DNA of 64,000 bases from Pseudomonas sp. K2I15 (GCF_002204795.1 NZ_NIXO01000007.1:1-64000); one strand, 5' to 3'; positions 9,820 to 20,251 are shown, numbered from the stretch's first letter. The notes: generated by a model not told the origin, from the sequence alone. A program made the numbers and translations.

Positions 9820-10620
9820 GTGGATAAGGTTCTGAACTTCAAACAAGGCGGCGTACCGCTGCTGATCAGCATGCCCCACGCGGGCCTGCGCCTGACGCCG
9901 GCGGTGCAAGCCGGCTTGATCCCCGAGGCGCAAAGCCTGCCGGACACCGACTGGCACATTCCCACGCTGTATGACTTCGCCGAAGAACTGGGCGCCAGCA
10001 CCCTGGCGGCCGAGTATTCGCGTTTTGTCATCGACCTGAACCGGCCTTCAGACGACAAGCCGCTGTACGTCGGCGCTACCACCGGCCTGTACCCGGCGAC
10101 GCTGTTCGACGGTGTGCCGCTGTTCCGTGAAGGCCTGGAGCCGTCCAAGGCCGAGCGCACCACGTACCTGGAGCAAATTTGGACGCCGTATCACCGCACC
10201 CTGCAAAACGAGCTGGCCCGGCTCAAGGCCGAGTTCGGCTATGCGTTGTTGTTTGATGCGCACTCGATCCGCTCGGTGATCCCGCACCTGTTCGAAGGCA
10301 AGCTGCCAGACTTCAACCTCGGCACCTTCAATGGCGCCGCCTGCGACCCGCAACTGGCCAGCCAACTGGAAGCCATCTGCGCCGCTCACCCGCAGTACAG
10401 CCATGTGCTCAACGGGCGCTTCAAGGGCGGGCATATCACCCGGCATTACGGCAACCCGGCCGAGAACATCCACGCGGTGCAGCTGGAGTTGGGGCAGTGC
10501 ACGTATATGGAGGAGTTTGAGCCGTTCCGTTATCGCGCCGATTTGGCCGAACCGACGCGGGTGGTGTTGAAGGAATTGCTGGAAGGGTTCCTGGCGTGGG
10601 GGCAAAAGCACTACCGGTGA
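9820..10620 (+). CDS. hutG: N-formylglutamate deformylase
   Basis: A 266-residue zinc amidohydrolase that splits N-formylglutamate into formate and glutamate, ending the five-step pseudomonad version of histidine degradation. That version also needs HutF, which would lie outside the window. SMPHAG near residue 15, DAHSI near 146 and the C-terminal GQCTYMEE segment fit the family. The start is GTG at 9820 after an AAGGAG site overlapping the hutI stop. A REPIN follows the stop within 25 bases. Confidence 0.95.
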   Translation: MDKVLNFKQGGVPLLISMPHAGLRLTPAVQAGLIPEAQSLPDTDWHIPTLYDFAEELGASTLAAEYSRFVIDLNRPSDDKPLYVGATTGLYPATLFDGVPLFREGLEPSKAERTTYLEQIWTPYHRTLQNELARLKAEFGYALLFDAHSIRSVIPHLFEGKLPDFNLGTFNGAACDPQLASQLEAICAAHPQYSHVLNGRFKGGHITRHYGNPAENIHAVQLELGQCTYMEEFEPFRYRADLAEPTRVVLKELLEGFLAWGQKHYR

Positions 10621-10640
10621 TCGGTGGGGCTGCTGAAATA

Positions 10641-10731
10641 GCCTTCGCGAGCAAGCCCGCTCCCACATTCGACCGTGTTCCTCCTGAAGAAATACGGTCG
10701 AATGTGGGAGCGGGCTTGCTCGCGAAGAGGC
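10641..10731. repeat. REPIN (family 1) after hutG
   Basis: An inverted pair of family 1 arms; the pairing continues inward (ACATTCGACCGT with ACGGTCGAATGT), giving a very long near-perfect hairpin. It probably acts as the 3' structure of the hut transcript. Confidence 0.9.
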
Positions 10732-10850
10732 CCTCAACAGCAACACATCCCTCAAGTCGTCTGTGTGCAAATCCCTGTCGCCACAGGTCGCTTTTGTCGA
10801 GGTCTCGCTGGGTAAGGTGTTGGGCACGGCGCGTCAGACGCCATCCCCAC

Positions 10851-10858
10851 AATAAAAA
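10851..10858 (+). promoter_or_regulatory. Candidate Hfq/Crc (CA) motif upstream of the ChoX-like gene
   Basis: AATAAAAA matches AAnAAnAA and lies 21 bases before the ATG at 10880. It is a weak single match, listed because two other hut-region leaders show the same element. Confidence 0.3.
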
Positions 10859-10879
10859 CTGCCGAGTGAGAACGCATCG

Positions 10880-11827
10880 ATGAAAAGACTGTTCAACCGT
10901 TGTCTGTTGATTCTCACCGGCGCCGCACTGCTGAGCGCCAACGCGATGGCTGCTGACCCGGCCTCGTGCAAGGCCGTGCGCATGGGCGTGGTCAGCTGGA
11001 CCGACGTAATCGCCACCAGTGGCATGGCCGACGTGCTGCTCAATGGCCTGGGCTATGACAGCAAGCAAACCAGCGCCGTGCAGCAAATCATCTTTGCCGG
11101 CATCCGCGACAAGCGCCTGGATATCTTCCTCGGCTACTGGAAACCGGCGATGGACAACAACATCGCGCCGTTCCTCGCAGCCAATCAAGTCAAGGTATTC
11201 GACAAACCAAGCCTGTCCGACGCCCAGGCCACCCTGGCGGTGCCACAGTACGTTGCCGATGCCGGCCTGAAAACCTTTGCCGACATTGCCCGCTTCAAGG
11301 ACAAGCTGGGCGGCAAGATCTATGGCATCGAGCCGGGCAGCGGCGCCAACACCGATATTCAGAAAATGATCGACAGCAACCGCTTTGGCCTAGGCGGCTT
11401 CAAGCTGGTGGCGTCCGGCGAAGCGGGCATGCTGGCAGCGGTGCAGCGCGCGGTGAATCGTAAGGAGTTCGTGGTGTTTGTCGGCTGGACCCCGCACCCG
11501 ATGAACATCAACATGAAAATGGCTTATCTGACTGGCAGCGAAGATGTGTTCGGTGCCAACGAAGGCATGGCCACGGTCTCCACGGTGACGGCGCCGGATT
11601 ACGCCGAGCGCTGCCCCAACGTGACGCGCCTGCTGGAAAACCTGACCTACACCGCCGCCCAGGAAAGCCAGTTGATGGTGCCGATCATGGACCGCAAGAC
11701 CCCGCAGGATGTGGCCAGGCAATGGCTGCGGGATAACCCCGAGGACTTGCAGCGCTGGTTGGTGGGTGTGACGACGCTGGATGGCAAGGATGGCGTGGCA
11801 GCGGTGCAGGCCAGCCTCAAACCCTGA
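10880..11827 (+). CDS. Choline/betaine-type ABC transporter substrate-binding protein (ChoX-like), orphan
   Basis: A 315-residue periplasmic binding protein of the OpuAC family. A signal peptide covers about residues 1-24 (basic start, hydrophobic core, ANAMA then AADP). Aromatic motifs typical of quaternary-amine boxes are present: VVSWTDV, GYWKPAMDN and GWTPHPMN. These fit choline or betaine better than histidine. No permease or ATPase adjoins it, so it must work with a transporter encoded elsewhere; many pseudomonads carry several orphan binding proteins that share one core transporter. It could instead feed HutWV, whose own binding protein is a relic here, but that is speculation. REPINs lie on both sides. 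Confidence 0.85.
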   Translation: MKRLFNRCLLILTGAALLSANAMAADPASCKAVRMGVVSWTDVIATSGMADVLLNGLGYDSKQTSAVQQIIFAGIRDKRLDIFLGYWKPAMDNNIAPFLAANQVKVFDKPSLSDAQATLAVPQYVADAGLKTFADIARFKDKLGGKIYGIEPGSGANTDIQKMIDSNRFGLGGFKLVASGEAGMLAAVQRAVNRKEFVVFVGWTPHPMNINMKMAYLTGSEDVFGANEGMATVSTVTAPDYAERCPNVTRLLENLTYTAAQESQLMVPIMDRKTPQDVARQWLRDNPEDLQRWLVGVTTLDGKDGVAAVQASLKP

Positions 11828-11843
11828 TCGAATGAAGATCAAA

Positions 11844-11935
11844 ATGTGGGAGCGGGCTTGCGCGCGAATGCGGTGGATCAGTACCAGATAGGCTGGCTGA
11901 CACACCGCATTCGCGAGCAAGCCCGCTCCCACATT
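11844..11935. repeat. REPIN (family 1) before the hydrolase gene
   Basis: An inverted pair of family 1 arms. The left arm has a one-base change (GCTTGCGCGC instead of GCTTGCTCGC). The inner pairing AATGCGGTG...CACCGCATT extends the stem. Confidence 0.9.
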
Positions 11936-11980
11936 GGGTTCGTGGCGGCTGTTAAATTTATATTTCAGGACAAACTTCCC

Positions 11981-12916
11981 ATGTCCCATTACCCGATTTC
12001 GCTGCAAATGTGCGCCTTCGTCGAAAATACCGAGTCCTTCACCAGCGACGACACGTCGCTGGCTGGATTGCGCCGGGGTTATGACCGCATGTGCCAGGCG
12101 TTCACCCCGGCGCGGCCCGAAGGGTTGCAGGTGTCAGATGTTCCCCTGGGTGGCGTGGGCGTACGCATTTATCAACCGGCGACGGCCACCCCTGATGGCG
12201 GGTGGCCATGCATCCTTTATATGCACGGTGGCGGCTGGGTGGTGGGCGGCCTGGATTCCCACGACTTTATCTGCGCTGAGTTGGCCGACTCGCTGCAGGT
12301 GCTGGTTATTGCCGTCGATTACCGCCTGGCACCCGAACACCCGTTCCCGGCCGCTTTCGATGATTGTCGTGCGGTCTGGCGGGCGATCCAGGCGGGTGAA
12401 GCGCCTTGCCCCATCAACCTTCAACGGTTGGTGGTCGCCGGTGACAGCGCCGGCGGTAACCTGGCGGCTGCCTTGTGCCTGGGCCTGCGGGATGACCATC
12501 AACCGCTGCCCTTGGCGCAAATCCTGATTTATCCCGGCCTGGGCGGCCCCGCCGACCTGCCGTCGCGCCGCGACTGCGTGGACGCGCCGCTGCTCAGCGC
12601 TGCCGACACCGAGTGCTACCTGGCGCTCTACCTGCGTGGCCCGGGCAAACCGTCGCCGTACGCGATGCCATTGCTGGCCGCGGATTTGCGCGGGTTGCCG
12701 CAGGCTTTGATCGCTGTCGCCCAGTTCGATCCGTTGCGCGACGACGGTATGCTCTACGCCGAACGCCTGCAAACGGCCGGGGTAGCGGCCACGCTGTATC
12801 CCGGCAAAGGCCTGATCCACGGCTGCCTGCGGGGCCGGGGGCAGGTGGCGGAGGTCGACCGGCTGTACGCTTACCTGCTGGATTACCTGCGTGGTGTTCT
12901 GCTGACACAGGTCTAA
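11981..12916 (+). CDS. Alpha/beta hydrolase of the HSL (hormone-sensitive lipase) family
   Basis: A 311-residue esterase-like protein. The oxyanion motif YMHGGGWVVG lies near residue 75, the nucleophile is the serine of GDSAGGN near 150, the acid is probably the aspartate of FDPLRDDG near 250, and the histidine is in GLIHG near 281. These are the family IV lipolytic marks. No signal peptide is seen, so it is probably cytoplasmic; the natural substrate is unknown. The ATG at 11981 is chosen because an upstream in-frame start at 11846 would lie inside the REPIN. Confidence 0.85.
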   Translation: MSHYPISLQMCAFVENTESFTSDDTSLAGLRRGYDRMCQAFTPARPEGLQVSDVPLGGVGVRIYQPATATPDGGWPCILYMHGGGWVVGGLDSHDFICAELADSLQVLVIAVDYRLAPEHPFPAAFDDCRAVWRAIQAGEAPCPINLQRLVVAGDSAGGNLAAALCLGLRDDHQPLPLAQILIYPGLGGPADLPSRRDCVDAPLLSAADTECYLALYLRGPGKPSPYAMPLLAADLRGLPQALIAVAQFDPLRDDGMLYAERLQTAGVAATLYPGKGLIHGCLRGRGQVAEVDRLYAYLLDYLRGVLLTQV

Positions 12917-13019
12917 GTCCACCAGGGCATGCTCATTGCACAATTCGGGTTTATGATGCCTGACGGCAAAATAAAAGACGTCCCCCCAGGGATGAACTCG
13001 ACCCCTTACGGAGCGCGCA

Positions 13020-13991
13020 ATGCAGACTTTGTACCCGCAGATCAAACCCTACGCCCGGCACGATCTGGCCGTCGACGAAACCCACGTACTGTATGTCGAC
13101 GAAAGCGGTTCCCCGGAAGGCTTGCCCGTCGTATTCATCCACGGCGGCCCTGGCGCCGGGTGTGACGCCAACAGCCGCTGCTATTTCGATCCGAATCTGT
13201 ACCGAATTGTTACTTTTGATCAGCGTGGCTGCGGGCGCTCCACCCCAAGGGCCAGCCTGGAAAACAACACCACCTGGGACCTGGTGGCCGACCTTGAGCG
13301 GATTCGCGAGCACCTGGGCATCGAAAAATGGGTGCTGTTCGGCGGTTCCTGGGGTTCTACCCTGGCCCTGGCCTACGCGCAAACCCACCCGGAGCGTGTG
13401 CATGGCCTGATCGTGCGCGGCATTTTCCTGGCCCGCCCCCAGGACATTCAATGGTTCTACCAGGCCGGCGCCAGCCGCCTGTTCCCGGATTACTGGCAGG
13501 ACTACCTCGCGCCCATCCCTGCGGAGGAGCGCCACGACCTGCTCAGCGCCTATCACAAACGCCTGACCGGCAACGACCAGATCGCCCAGATGCACGCCGC
13601 CAAGGCCTGGTCTACATGGGAAGGCCGCATGTTGGGCCTTTGCCCGAACCCGCAATTGATCGAGCGTTTCTCCGAACCCCAGCGCGCCCTGTCCATTGCC
13701 CGTATCGAATGCCATTACTTCACCAACAATTCGTTCCTTGAGCCCAACCAGCTGATTCGCGACATGCACAAGATCGCCCATCTGCCTGGCGTAATCGTGC
13801 ATGGCCGCTACGATATGATCTGCCCGCTGGATAACGCCTGGGAGCTGCATCAGGCGTGGCCCAACAGTGAACTTCAGATCATCCGCGAGGCCGGTCATGC
13901 GGCTTCCGAACCCGGAATCACCGATGCGCTGGTGCGTGCGGCGAGTGAGATGGCACGGCGCCTGCTTGATTTGCCGCCTGAAGAAGCATGA
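13020..13991 (+). CDS. pip: Proline iminopeptidase
   Basis: A 323-residue alpha/beta hydrolase (peptidase family S33) that removes N-terminal proline from peptides. IHGGPGAGC near residue 40 forms the oxyanion region. [10 protein letters not shown] follows near 69, the serine nucleophile is in [10 protein letters not shown] near 110, and the late histidine is in [10 protein letters not shown] near 294. Its length matches the enzyme. It overlaps dtd by four bases (ATGA), so the two are translated together. Confidence 0.95.
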   Translation: MQTLYPQIKPYARHDLAVDETHVLYVDESGSPEGLPVVFIHGGPGAGCDANSRCYFDPNLYRIVTFDQRGCGRSTPRASLENNTTWDLVADLERIREHLGIEKWVLFGGSWGSTLALAYAQTHPERVHGLIVRGIFLARPQDIQWFYQAGASRLFPDYWQDYLAPIPAEERHDLLSAYHKRLTGNDQIAQMHAAKAWSTWEGRMLGLCPNPQLIERFSEPQRALSIARIECHYFTNNSFLEPNQLIRDMHKIAHLPGVIVHGRYDMICPLDNAWELHQAWPNSELQIIREAGHAASEPGITDALVRAASEMARRLLDLPPEEA

Positions 13992-14425
13992 AGGGGCTTT
14001 TGCAACGGGTGCGCGGCGCCCGGGTCGAGGTAGAAGGGCAGGTGGTGGGTGCGATAGACCAGGGTTTGCTGGTGCTGGTGGCCGTCGAGCCTTCAGATAC
14101 CCAGGCCTGCGCCGACAAACTGCTGCATAAGCTGCTTAACTATCGGGTGTTCAGCGATGACGAGGGCAAGATGAACTTGTCCTTGAAAGACATTGGCGGC
14201 GGTTTGCTGCTGGTGTCGCAGTTCACGCTGGCGGCAGACACCAAGAGCGGCTTGCGTCCCAGCTTCTCCACGGCCGCTCCGCCGGCGTTGGGCGAGGCAC
14301 TTTTCGACTACCTGTTGTTACAAGCGCAACAATTGCATGGCACGGTAGCGGCAGGGCGTTTTGGCGCGGATATGCAGGTGCATTTGGTCAATGACGGGCC
14401 GGTCACCTTCCTGTTACAGACGTGA
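13988..14425 (+). CDS. dtd: D-aminoacyl-tRNA deacylase
   Basis: A 145-residue cytoplasmic enzyme that clears D-amino acids (and glycine from tRNA-Ala) off mischarged tRNA. It carries both family motifs: SQFTL near residue 77 and the C-terminal NDGPVTF. The length is standard. It is coupled to pip by an ATGA overlap, a pairing also known in other pseudomonads. Confidence 0.96.
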   Translation: MKGLLQRVRGARVEVEGQVVGAIDQGLLVLVAVEPSDTQACADKLLHKLLNYRVFSDDEGKMNLSLKDIGGGLLLVSQFTLAADTKSGLRPSFSTAAPPALGEALFDYLLLQAQQLHGTVAAGRFGADMQVHLVNDGPVTFLLQT

Positions 14426-14557
14426 ATGTACTGAAAACGACTTGTAATGCCCAAAAAACCGGGTTTTCGCTACAAATACTTCGCTGACCCTGATGCGTTG
14501 TCTCGCGGGCTACTAGATAATCGCGCGCTACGGGGATCAGCGTTAATTGGTCCATTT

Positions 14558-14586
14558 TTGACTTAGGTAGAGACTTGTCCGATAGC
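14558..14586 (+). promoter_or_regulatory. Possible opgG promoter
   Basis: TTGACT (14558-14563) followed after 17 bases by GATAGC. The -35 is good and the -10 poor. It lies in the 267-base gap before opgG, the only long non-coding stretch that could drive the opgGH pair. Nothing else in that gap was recognised. Confidence 0.25.
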
Positions 14587-14692
14587 TATTGGGGAATCAT
14601 TTAGCCCCATGGGAGTCGGAACAATGCTCGCCAACCTGGCATATAGATAGCTGGCCGTTGGTTTTTTGATCTGTTTTCGGCGAGGGTTGCTC

Positions 14693-16432
14693 GTGATTGT
14701 TAGTCCCTGTAATGCACCAAAATTGTCTGCCAAACGGTTACGAAACGCACTGGTAACGGGCTCTGCCCTGTTTTGCCTGTTCGGCGCGGGTCAACTGTGG
14801 GCATTCAGTCTGGATGATGTGTCGGCCAAGGCCAAAGAGCTGGCCGGGCAGAAATACGAAGCTCCGCGCAGCAATCTGCCGAACGAATTCCGCGAAATGA
14901 AATTCGCTGATTACCAGAAAATTCGTTTCCGTAACGAAAAAGCCGAGTGGGCCGATCAAAACACCCCGTTCAAGCTGTCCTTCTATCACCAGGGTATGCA
15001 TTTCGATACACCGGTGAAAATCAACGAAGTCACCGCCGACAGCGTCCAGGAAATCAAATACGACCCGTCCCGCTTCGATTTCGGTGACGTCAAGTTTGAT
15101 CCCAAGTCCACCGAACAGTTGGGTTATGCCGGCTTCCGTGTGCTGTACCCGATCAACAAGGGCGACAAGCAAGACGAAATCATGACCATGCTCGGCGCCA
15201 GCTATTTCCGCGTCGTGGGTAAAGATCAGGTCTATGGCCTGTCTGCCCGCGGCATGGCGATCGACACTGCCTTGCCGTCCGGCGAAGAGTTCCCGCGTTT
15301 CACCGAGTTCTGGATCGAGCGTCCAAAGCCGGGCGAGAAACAACTGGTGATCTACGCCCTGCTGGACTCGCCACGGGCAACCGGCGCTTATCGCCTGATC
15401 CTGCGCCCTGGCACCGACACCATTGTCGACGTCAAATCCCAGATGTACCTGCGTGACAAGGTCACCAAGCTGGGCATCGCCCCGCTGACCAGCATGTTCC
15501 TGTTCGGCGCTAACCAGCCGTCCAAGGTCCTCAACTACCGTCGCGAGCTGCACGATTCCAGCGGCCTGTCGATCCATGCTGGCAACGGCGAGTGGATCTG
15601 GCGCCCACTGAACAACCCTAAACACCTGTCGGTCAGCAACTTCACCGTGGAAAACCCGCGTGGTTTCGGCCTGCTGCAACGCGGTCGCAACTTCAGCCAC
15701 TACGAAGACCTCGACGACAACTACGACAAGCGCCCAAGCGCCTGGATCGAGCCTGAAGGCGACTGGGGCAAGGGTTCCGTCGACCTGGTAGAGATTCCGA
15801 CCGCCGATGAAACCAACGACAACATCGTTGCCTTCTGGAGCCCGGAAAAACTGCCGGAGCCAGGCAAGCCGCTGGATGTTGCCTACCGCCTGCACTGGAC
15901 ACTGAAAGACGCCGAGTTCCATTCGCCAGAAAGCGCCTGGGTCAAGCAGACCCTGCGCTCCACCGGCGACGTCAAGCAATCCAACCTGATCCGTCAGCCA
16001 GACGGCAGCGTGGCGTACCTGGTGGACTTCGAGGGCCCGTCCCTGAAGAAACTCGCACCGGATGCACCGGTTCGCAGCCAGGTCAGCGTGGGCGACAACG
16101 CCGAAATCGTTGAAAACAGCGTGCGCTACAACCCGCACACCCAAGGCTGGCGCCTGACCTTGCGCATGAAGATCAAGGACGCAGGCAAGCCGACTGAAAT
16201 GCGCGCCGCCCTGGTTCAGGACATTGTTGCGCCGGAGCCGGAAAAGGTTTCGAACCAAGTGCTCAAGGCTGACAAGGTCCTGGCCAAGCAGCACGAGAAA
16301 GCCGCCAAGAAAGACCCGAAAGACAAGGATGCCAAGCAGCCAGAAGCTGCGGCCCCAGCCACACCGGAGCCGGCCAAGACAGAGCAAGTCCTGACCGAAA
16401 CCTGGAGCTATCAGTTGCCTGCCGATGAGTAA
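14693..16432 (+). CDS. opgG: Periplasmic glucan biosynthesis protein OpgG
   Basis: A 579-residue periplasmic protein needed for osmoregulated periplasmic glucans, where it acts on the glucan backbone made by OpgH. A signal peptide (basic KLSAKRLR, hydrophobic core, cleavage near LWAFS) is followed by the MdoG domain beginning FSLDDV. The GTG at 14693 is preferred over an upstream ATG at 14666, because it follows a CGAGGG site and gives the N-terminus usual for Pseudomonas. The C-terminus is Lys/Pro/Ala-rich near residue 530-560. It overlaps opgH by eight bases, indicating one operon. Confidence 0.95.
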   Translation: MIVSPCNAPKLSAKRLRNALVTGSALFCLFGAGQLWAFSLDDVSAKAKELAGQKYEAPRSNLPNEFREMKFADYQKIRFRNEKAEWADQNTPFKLSFYHQGMHFDTPVKINEVTADSVQEIKYDPSRFDFGDVKFDPKSTEQLGYAGFRVLYPINKGDKQDEIMTMLGASYFRVVGKDQVYGLSARGMAIDTALPSGEEFPRFTEFWIERPKPGEKQLVIYALLDSPRATGAYRLILRPGTDTIVDVKSQMYLRDKVTKLGIAPLTSMFLFGANQPSKVLNYRRELHDSSGLSIHAGNGEWIWRPLNNPKHLSVSNFTVENPRGFGLLQRGRNFSHYEDLDDNYDKRPSAWIEPEGDWGKGSVDLVEIPTADETNDNIVAFWSPEKLPEPGKPLDVAYRLHWTLKDAEFHSPESAWVKQTLRSTGDVKQSNLIRQPDGSVAYLVDFEGPSLKKLAPDAPVRSQVSVGDNAEIVENSVRYNPHTQGWRLTLRMKIKDAGKPTEMRAALVQDIVAPEPEKVSNQVLKADKVLAKQHEKAAKKDPKDKDAKQPEAAAPATPEPAKTEQVLTETWSYQLPADE

Positions 16433-18992
16433 TTCTCAAGTCCAGCCAGAGACTCTTGCCGAGTACCTGGCGCATCTACCGATGACCGATGAGCAGCGCG
16501 CCGAACTGGCGGGCTGCGAGTCCTTCAGTGAATTGCACAAGCGCCTGTCATCGTCCACGTTCGACGCACCTGCCGACGCCCAAGCGTCGGTGGGCGCCCG
16601 GCTCACCCTCAACACCGCCGAAGAGCTGCAAGACGCCGAAATGCTTGCGCTCGACGCCAGCGGCCGGGTTTGCCTCAAGGCCACGCCGCCGATCCGTCGG
16701 ACCAAGGTCGTACCTGAGCCGTGGCGCACCAATATCCTGGTGCGTGGCTGGCGTCGCATGACCGGTCGCACCAACCCTCCGGCACCGCCGAAGGATGAGC
16801 GCGTGCTGCCCGCTGCCCGCTGGCGCACCGTCGGTTCGATTCGCCGCTATATCCTGCTGGTGCTGATGCTCGGCCAGACGATCGTCGCCGGCTGGTACAT
16901 GAAAGGCATCATGCCGTACCAGGGCTGGTCCTTCGTCGACCTTGACGAGATCCGCAACCAGACCCTGCTGCAAACCGCTACCCAAGTACTGCCTTACGCT
17001 TTGCAAACCAGCATCCTGGTGTTGTTCGGGATTCTGTTCTGCTGGGTCTCGGCCGGTTTCTGGACCGCGCTGATGGGCTTCCTGGAACTGCTGACCGGTC
17101 ACGATAAATACCGTATCTCCGGTAAAAGTGCCGGTGACGAGCCGATTCCAAAAGACGCCCGTACCGCCCTGGTAATGCCGATCTGCAACGAAGACGTACC
17201 CCGGGTATTTGCCGGCCTGCGCGCGACGTTTGAATCGGTCGCCGCCACCGGTGACCTGGATCGCTTCGACTTCTTCGTCTTAAGCGACAGTAACGAGGCC
17301 GACATCTGCATCGCCGAGCAGCAAGCCTGGCTCGACGTGTGCCGCGAAGCCGGTGGCTTCGGCAAGATCTTCTATCGCCGCCGTCGCCGTCGCGTCAAAC
17401 GCAAGAGCGGCAACCTCGACGACTTCTGCCGTCGCTGGGGCGGTGACTACAAGTACATGGTGGTCCTCGACGCCGACAGCGTGATGAGCGGCGAATGCCT
17501 GACCAGCCTGGTGCGCCTGATGGAAGCCACGCCGGATGCCGGGATTATCCAGACCGCGCCGCGTGCGTCGGGCATGGACACCCTGTATGCGCGTATGCAG
17601 CAGTTCGCCACCCGTGTGTACGGCCCGCTGTTTACCGCCGGCCTGCACTTCTGGCAGTTGGGTGAATCCCACTACTGGGGCCACAACGCAATTATCCGCA
17701 TGAAGCCGTTTATCGAGCACTGCGCCCTGGCGCCGTTGCCGGGTAAAGGTGCGTTTGCCGGCGCGATCCTCTCCCACGACTTCGTTGAAGCGGCGCTGAT
17801 GCGCCGTGCCGGCTGGGGCGTATGGATTGCCTACGACTTGCCGGGCAGCTACGAAGAACTGCCGCCGAACCTGCTGGACGAACTCAAGCGTGACCGTCGC
17901 TGGTGCCACGGCAACCTGATGAACTTCCGCCTGTTCCTGGTAAAAGGCATGCACCCGGTGCACCGTGCGGTGTTCCTGACCGGCGTGATGTCGTACCTGT
18001 CGGCGCCGTTGTGGTTCTTCTTCCTGGTGCTGTCGACGGCCTTGCTGGCGGTCAACACGCTGATGGAGCCGCAGTACTTCATGGCGCCACGCCAGTTGTA
18101 CCCGCTATGGCCACAATGGCATCCGGACAAGGCGGTGGCGCTGTTCTCCACCACCATCGTGCTGCTGTTCCTGCCTAAATTGCTGAGCATCATCCTGATC
18201 TGGGCCAAGGGCGCGAAAGAGTTCGGCGGCAAGTTCAAGGTGACGCTGTCGATGCTGCTGGAGATGCTGTTCTCCATGCTGCTGGCGCCGGTGCGGATGA
18301 TCTTCCACACCCGTTTCGTACTCGCCGCGTTCCTTGGCTGGGCCGCGACCTGGAACTCGCCACAGCGTGACGACGACTCCACGCCATGGAGCGAGGCGGT
18401 CAAGCGCCACGGTCCGCAGACTCTGCTTGGTTTCTTCTGGGCATTGTTGGTGGTGTGGTTGAACCCAAGCTTCCTCTGGTGGCTGGTGCCGATCGTGGGT
18501 TCGCTGATGCTGTCGATCCCGGTGTCCGTGATTTCCAGCCGGGTCAAGCTGGGCCTCAAGTCTCGCGACGAGAGCCTGTTCTTGATCCCTGAGGAATACA
18601 ATCCGCCCCAGGCGCTGTTGTCGACCGACAAGTACACCCACGAAAACCGTTGGCATGCACTGAATGACGGTTTTGTGCGGGCAGTGGTCGATCCACAGCA
18701 GAACGCCCTGACGTGCGCCTTGGCAACTTCCCGTCACGGGCAGGCGGAGCCGATTGAATGGCTGCGTATCGACCGTGTTCGCCATGCGTTGAAAGTCGGC
18801 CCGGCCGGCCTCAATAACGGCGAGCGCCTGGCGTTGCTCAGCGACCCGGTCGCCCTGGCGCGCTTGCACGAGCAGGTCTGGAGCGAAGGCCACGCCGAGT
18901 GGCTCAACGCTTGGCGCGAATCGGTCAAGGCCGATCCGCATGCGCCGTTGCTGCCGCTGAAACCGCTGTCGTCCCAGGCTCAACCGGCCTGA
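16425..18992 (+). CDS. opgH: Glucan glucosyltransferase OpgH
   Basis: An 855-residue inner-membrane family 2 glycosyltransferase that polymerises the beta-glucan backbone from UDP-glucose. About eight membrane segments surround a cytoplasmic catalytic domain. The catalytic aspartates appear in SDSNEAD near residue 287 and VLDADSV near 347, and the acceptor and product motif RDRRWCHGN near 490. The start lies eight bases inside the end of opgG. A strong hairpin follows the stop. Confidence 0.96.
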   Translation: MSNSQVQPETLAEYLAHLPMTDEQRAELAGCESFSELHKRLSSSTFDAPADAQASVGARLTLNTAEELQDAEMLALDASGRVCLKATPPIRRTKVVPEPWRTNILVRGWRRMTGRTNPPAPPKDERVLPAARWRTVGSIRRYILLVLMLGQTIVAGWYMKGIMPYQGWSFVDLDEIRNQTLLQTATQVLPYALQTSILVLFGILFCWVSAGFWTALMGFLELLTGHDKYRISGKSAGDEPIPKDARTALVMPICNEDVPRVFAGLRATFESVAATGDLDRFDFFVLSDSNEADICIAEQQAWLDVCREAGGFGKIFYRRRRRRVKRKSGNLDDFCRRWGGDYKYMVVLDADSVMSGECLTSLVRLMEATPDAGIIQTAPRASGMDTLYARMQQFATRVYGPLFTAGLHFWQLGESHYWGHNAIIRMKPFIEHCALAPLPGKGAFAGAILSHDFVEAALMRRAGWGVWIAYDLPGSYEELPPNLLDELKRDRRWCHGNLMNFRLFLVKGMHPVHRAVFLTGVMSYLSAPLWFFFLVLSTALLAVNTLMEPQYFMAPRQLYPLWPQWHPDKAVALFSTTIVLLFLPKLLSIILIWAKGAKEFGGKFKVTLSMLLEMLFSMLLAPVRMIFHTRFVLAAFLGWAATWNSPQRDDDSTPWSEAVKRHGPQTLLGFFWALLVVWLNPSFLWWLVPIVGSLMLSIPVSVISSRVKLGLKSRDESLFLIPEEYNPPQALLSTDKYTHENRWHALNDGFVRAVVDPQQNALTCALATSRHGQAEPIEWLRIDRVRHALKVGPAGLNNGERLALLSDPVALARLHEQVWSEGHAEWLNAWRESVKADPHAPLLPLKPLSSQAQPA

Positions 18993-18997
18993 TTCCG

Positions 18998-19026
18998 ACG
19001 CCCCCGAGGTAACGCCTCGGGGGCGT
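18998..19026 (+). terminator. Terminator after opgH
   Basis: A GC-rich inverted repeat (ACGCCCCCGAGG / CCTCGGGGGCGT) with a 5-base loop begins five bases after the opgH stop. It lacks a strong T run, so it may work as an imperfect intrinsic terminator or a 3' end stabiliser. Confidence 0.7.
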
Positions 19027-19117
19027 GTGCGGCAACCGTCCTACGCTGTTTTTCCCTTCTGCTTCATCGCGCTAACTCCTTGTTATTTCGAAACAAAAGA
19101 CCCTTCTCCGAGGCGTA

Positions 19118-19144
19118 TTGCCGTGCCTGCGAGTGGGTTAGCAT
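19118..19144 (+). promoter_or_regulatory. Candidate promoter of the first amino-acid binding protein
   Basis: TTGCCG, then 15 bases, then TAGCAT, continuing GCGAGTGGGTTAGCATCGC. A closely similar block lies before the second binding protein gene (20159-20186). That two paralogous genes share it suggests the block is the promoter or an operator copied with the gene. Confidence 0.4.
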
Positions 19145-19232
19145 CGCCCCCAAAATCTGACTCCAAGCCTCTGGTTTACGCGAACTTACGCGTGGCCGGG
19201 TGCGCGGGTGTTTAACGGAACAGGGGCTTTTC

Positions 19233-20036
19233 ATGATCAAAAGGTATTTATCGATGCTGCTGCTCGGCATCGTCACGTTTTCCCACGGTTACCTGGCGCA
19301 CGCCGGGGCCATAGATGAAGCCGTTCGGCGCGGCGTGCTGAGAGTCGGTACCAACCCGACTTACGTGCCCTTCGAGATGACCGACAAGAAGGGCCGTATC
19401 GTTGGGTTTGAAATCGATCTGCTGCGGGAGATGAGCAAGGCGCTGGGGGTGAAGCTGGAGCTGGTTTCGGTGCCGTATACCGACCTGATCCCGGGCCTGC
19501 TGGCCAACCGGTTCGACCTGGTCGGCAGTGGCATGACGGTAACGCAGGAGCGCAACCTGACCCTCAACTTCAGTGACTCGTTCATCATCGTCGGCCAGAC
19601 CGTGCTGCTGAGTCCTCGCTTGGCCGACAAGGTCCACAGCATCGAAGACTTGAACGAGGCCGGTTACCGGATCGTGGCGGCCGAAGGCACCACGGGCGAG
19701 GCGGCGGCGAAAAGGTTTCTCGGCGCCGCTCGGCTGCGCAGCTTTCCAACGCCTGAAGAGGGTGTGCGCCAAGTGGTGGAGGGCAAGGCCGACGCGTTTA
19801 TCCACGATGCGCCGTATAACCTGATAGCCATCACCAAACCCCAGAACCGTGCGCTACTGGCCCTGGAGCAACCCTTCACCTATGAGCCCTTGGCGTTCGG
19901 CGTGAAAAAGGGCGATTACGACAGCCTCAACTGGATCAATCATTTCCTCAACCAGGTGGCCCAGGACGGCACCTACGATCGGTTGCATGACAAGTGGCTC
20001 AAGGACACGGACTGGATGGCGGACGTGGACTGGTAG
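19233..20036 (+). CDS. Polar amino-acid ABC transporter substrate-binding protein (first copy)
   Basis: A 267-residue periplasmic binding protein of the SBP_bac_3 family. The signal peptide spans about residues 1-25 (MIKRYLSMLLLG to AHAGAI). The family core is clear: LRVGTNPTYVPFEM, GFEIDLLREM, and FDLVGSGMTVTQERNLTLNFSD with the arginine that binds the alpha-carboxylate. It is a tandem paralogue of the next gene, alike from signal peptide to the C-terminal DKWLKD. The ligand is a polar amino acid, not further defined. The ATG at 19233 follows CAGGGGC. Confidence 0.9.
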   Translation: MIKRYLSMLLLGIVTFSHGYLAHAGAIDEAVRRGVLRVGTNPTYVPFEMTDKKGRIVGFEIDLLREMSKALGVKLELVSVPYTDLIPGLLANRFDLVGSGMTVTQERNLTLNFSDSFIIVGQTVLLSPRLADKVHSIEDLNEAGYRIVAAEGTTGEAAAKRFLGAARLRSFPTPEEGVRQVVEGKADAFIHDAPYNLIAITKPQNRALLALEQPFTYEPLAFGVKKGDYDSLNWINHFLNQVAQDGTYDRLHDKWLKDTDWMADVDW

Positions 20037-20158
20037 TCATAACTGCTTACACATCAAACAATTGGCTGGCCTGTGGGTGGAAGTGTCTAGCGGCAGCGTT
20101 CTCTGCACAGTTGTGGGGCTTTTCTGTCATACCCAGGCAACAAATCAGGGCGAAACCT

Positions 20159-20186
20159 TTGTGCCAGGCGATGAGTGAGTTAGGAT
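20159..20186 (+). promoter_or_regulatory. Candidate promoter of the second amino-acid binding protein
   Basis: TTGTGC, 16 bases, TAGGAT within GAGTGAGTTAGGATCGCACCCC. This matches the block before the first paralogue apart from a few changes, and it is followed by a 65-base leader to the ATG at 20252. Confidence 0.4.
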
Positions 20187-20251
20187 CGCACCCCGAAATG
20201 GTGCAGCCCTTTTGCGCGCCGACCTCACAAGAAATGAGTTCAGGGGACTTG

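Noticed and set aside
11846..11980. Upstream in-frame extension of the HSL-family hydrolase
   Set aside because: The extra residues would be encoded by the REPIN; the start at 11981 gives a normal family N-terminus.
14738..16387. Minus-strand open frame opposite opgG (549 codons)
   Set aside because: Shadow of opgG; no motif seen and no ribosome site.
19994..20251. Upstream in-frame extension of the second amino-acid binding protein
   Set aside because: It would bury the signal peptide 86 residues inside the protein; ATG 20252 with CAGGGGA is the natural start.
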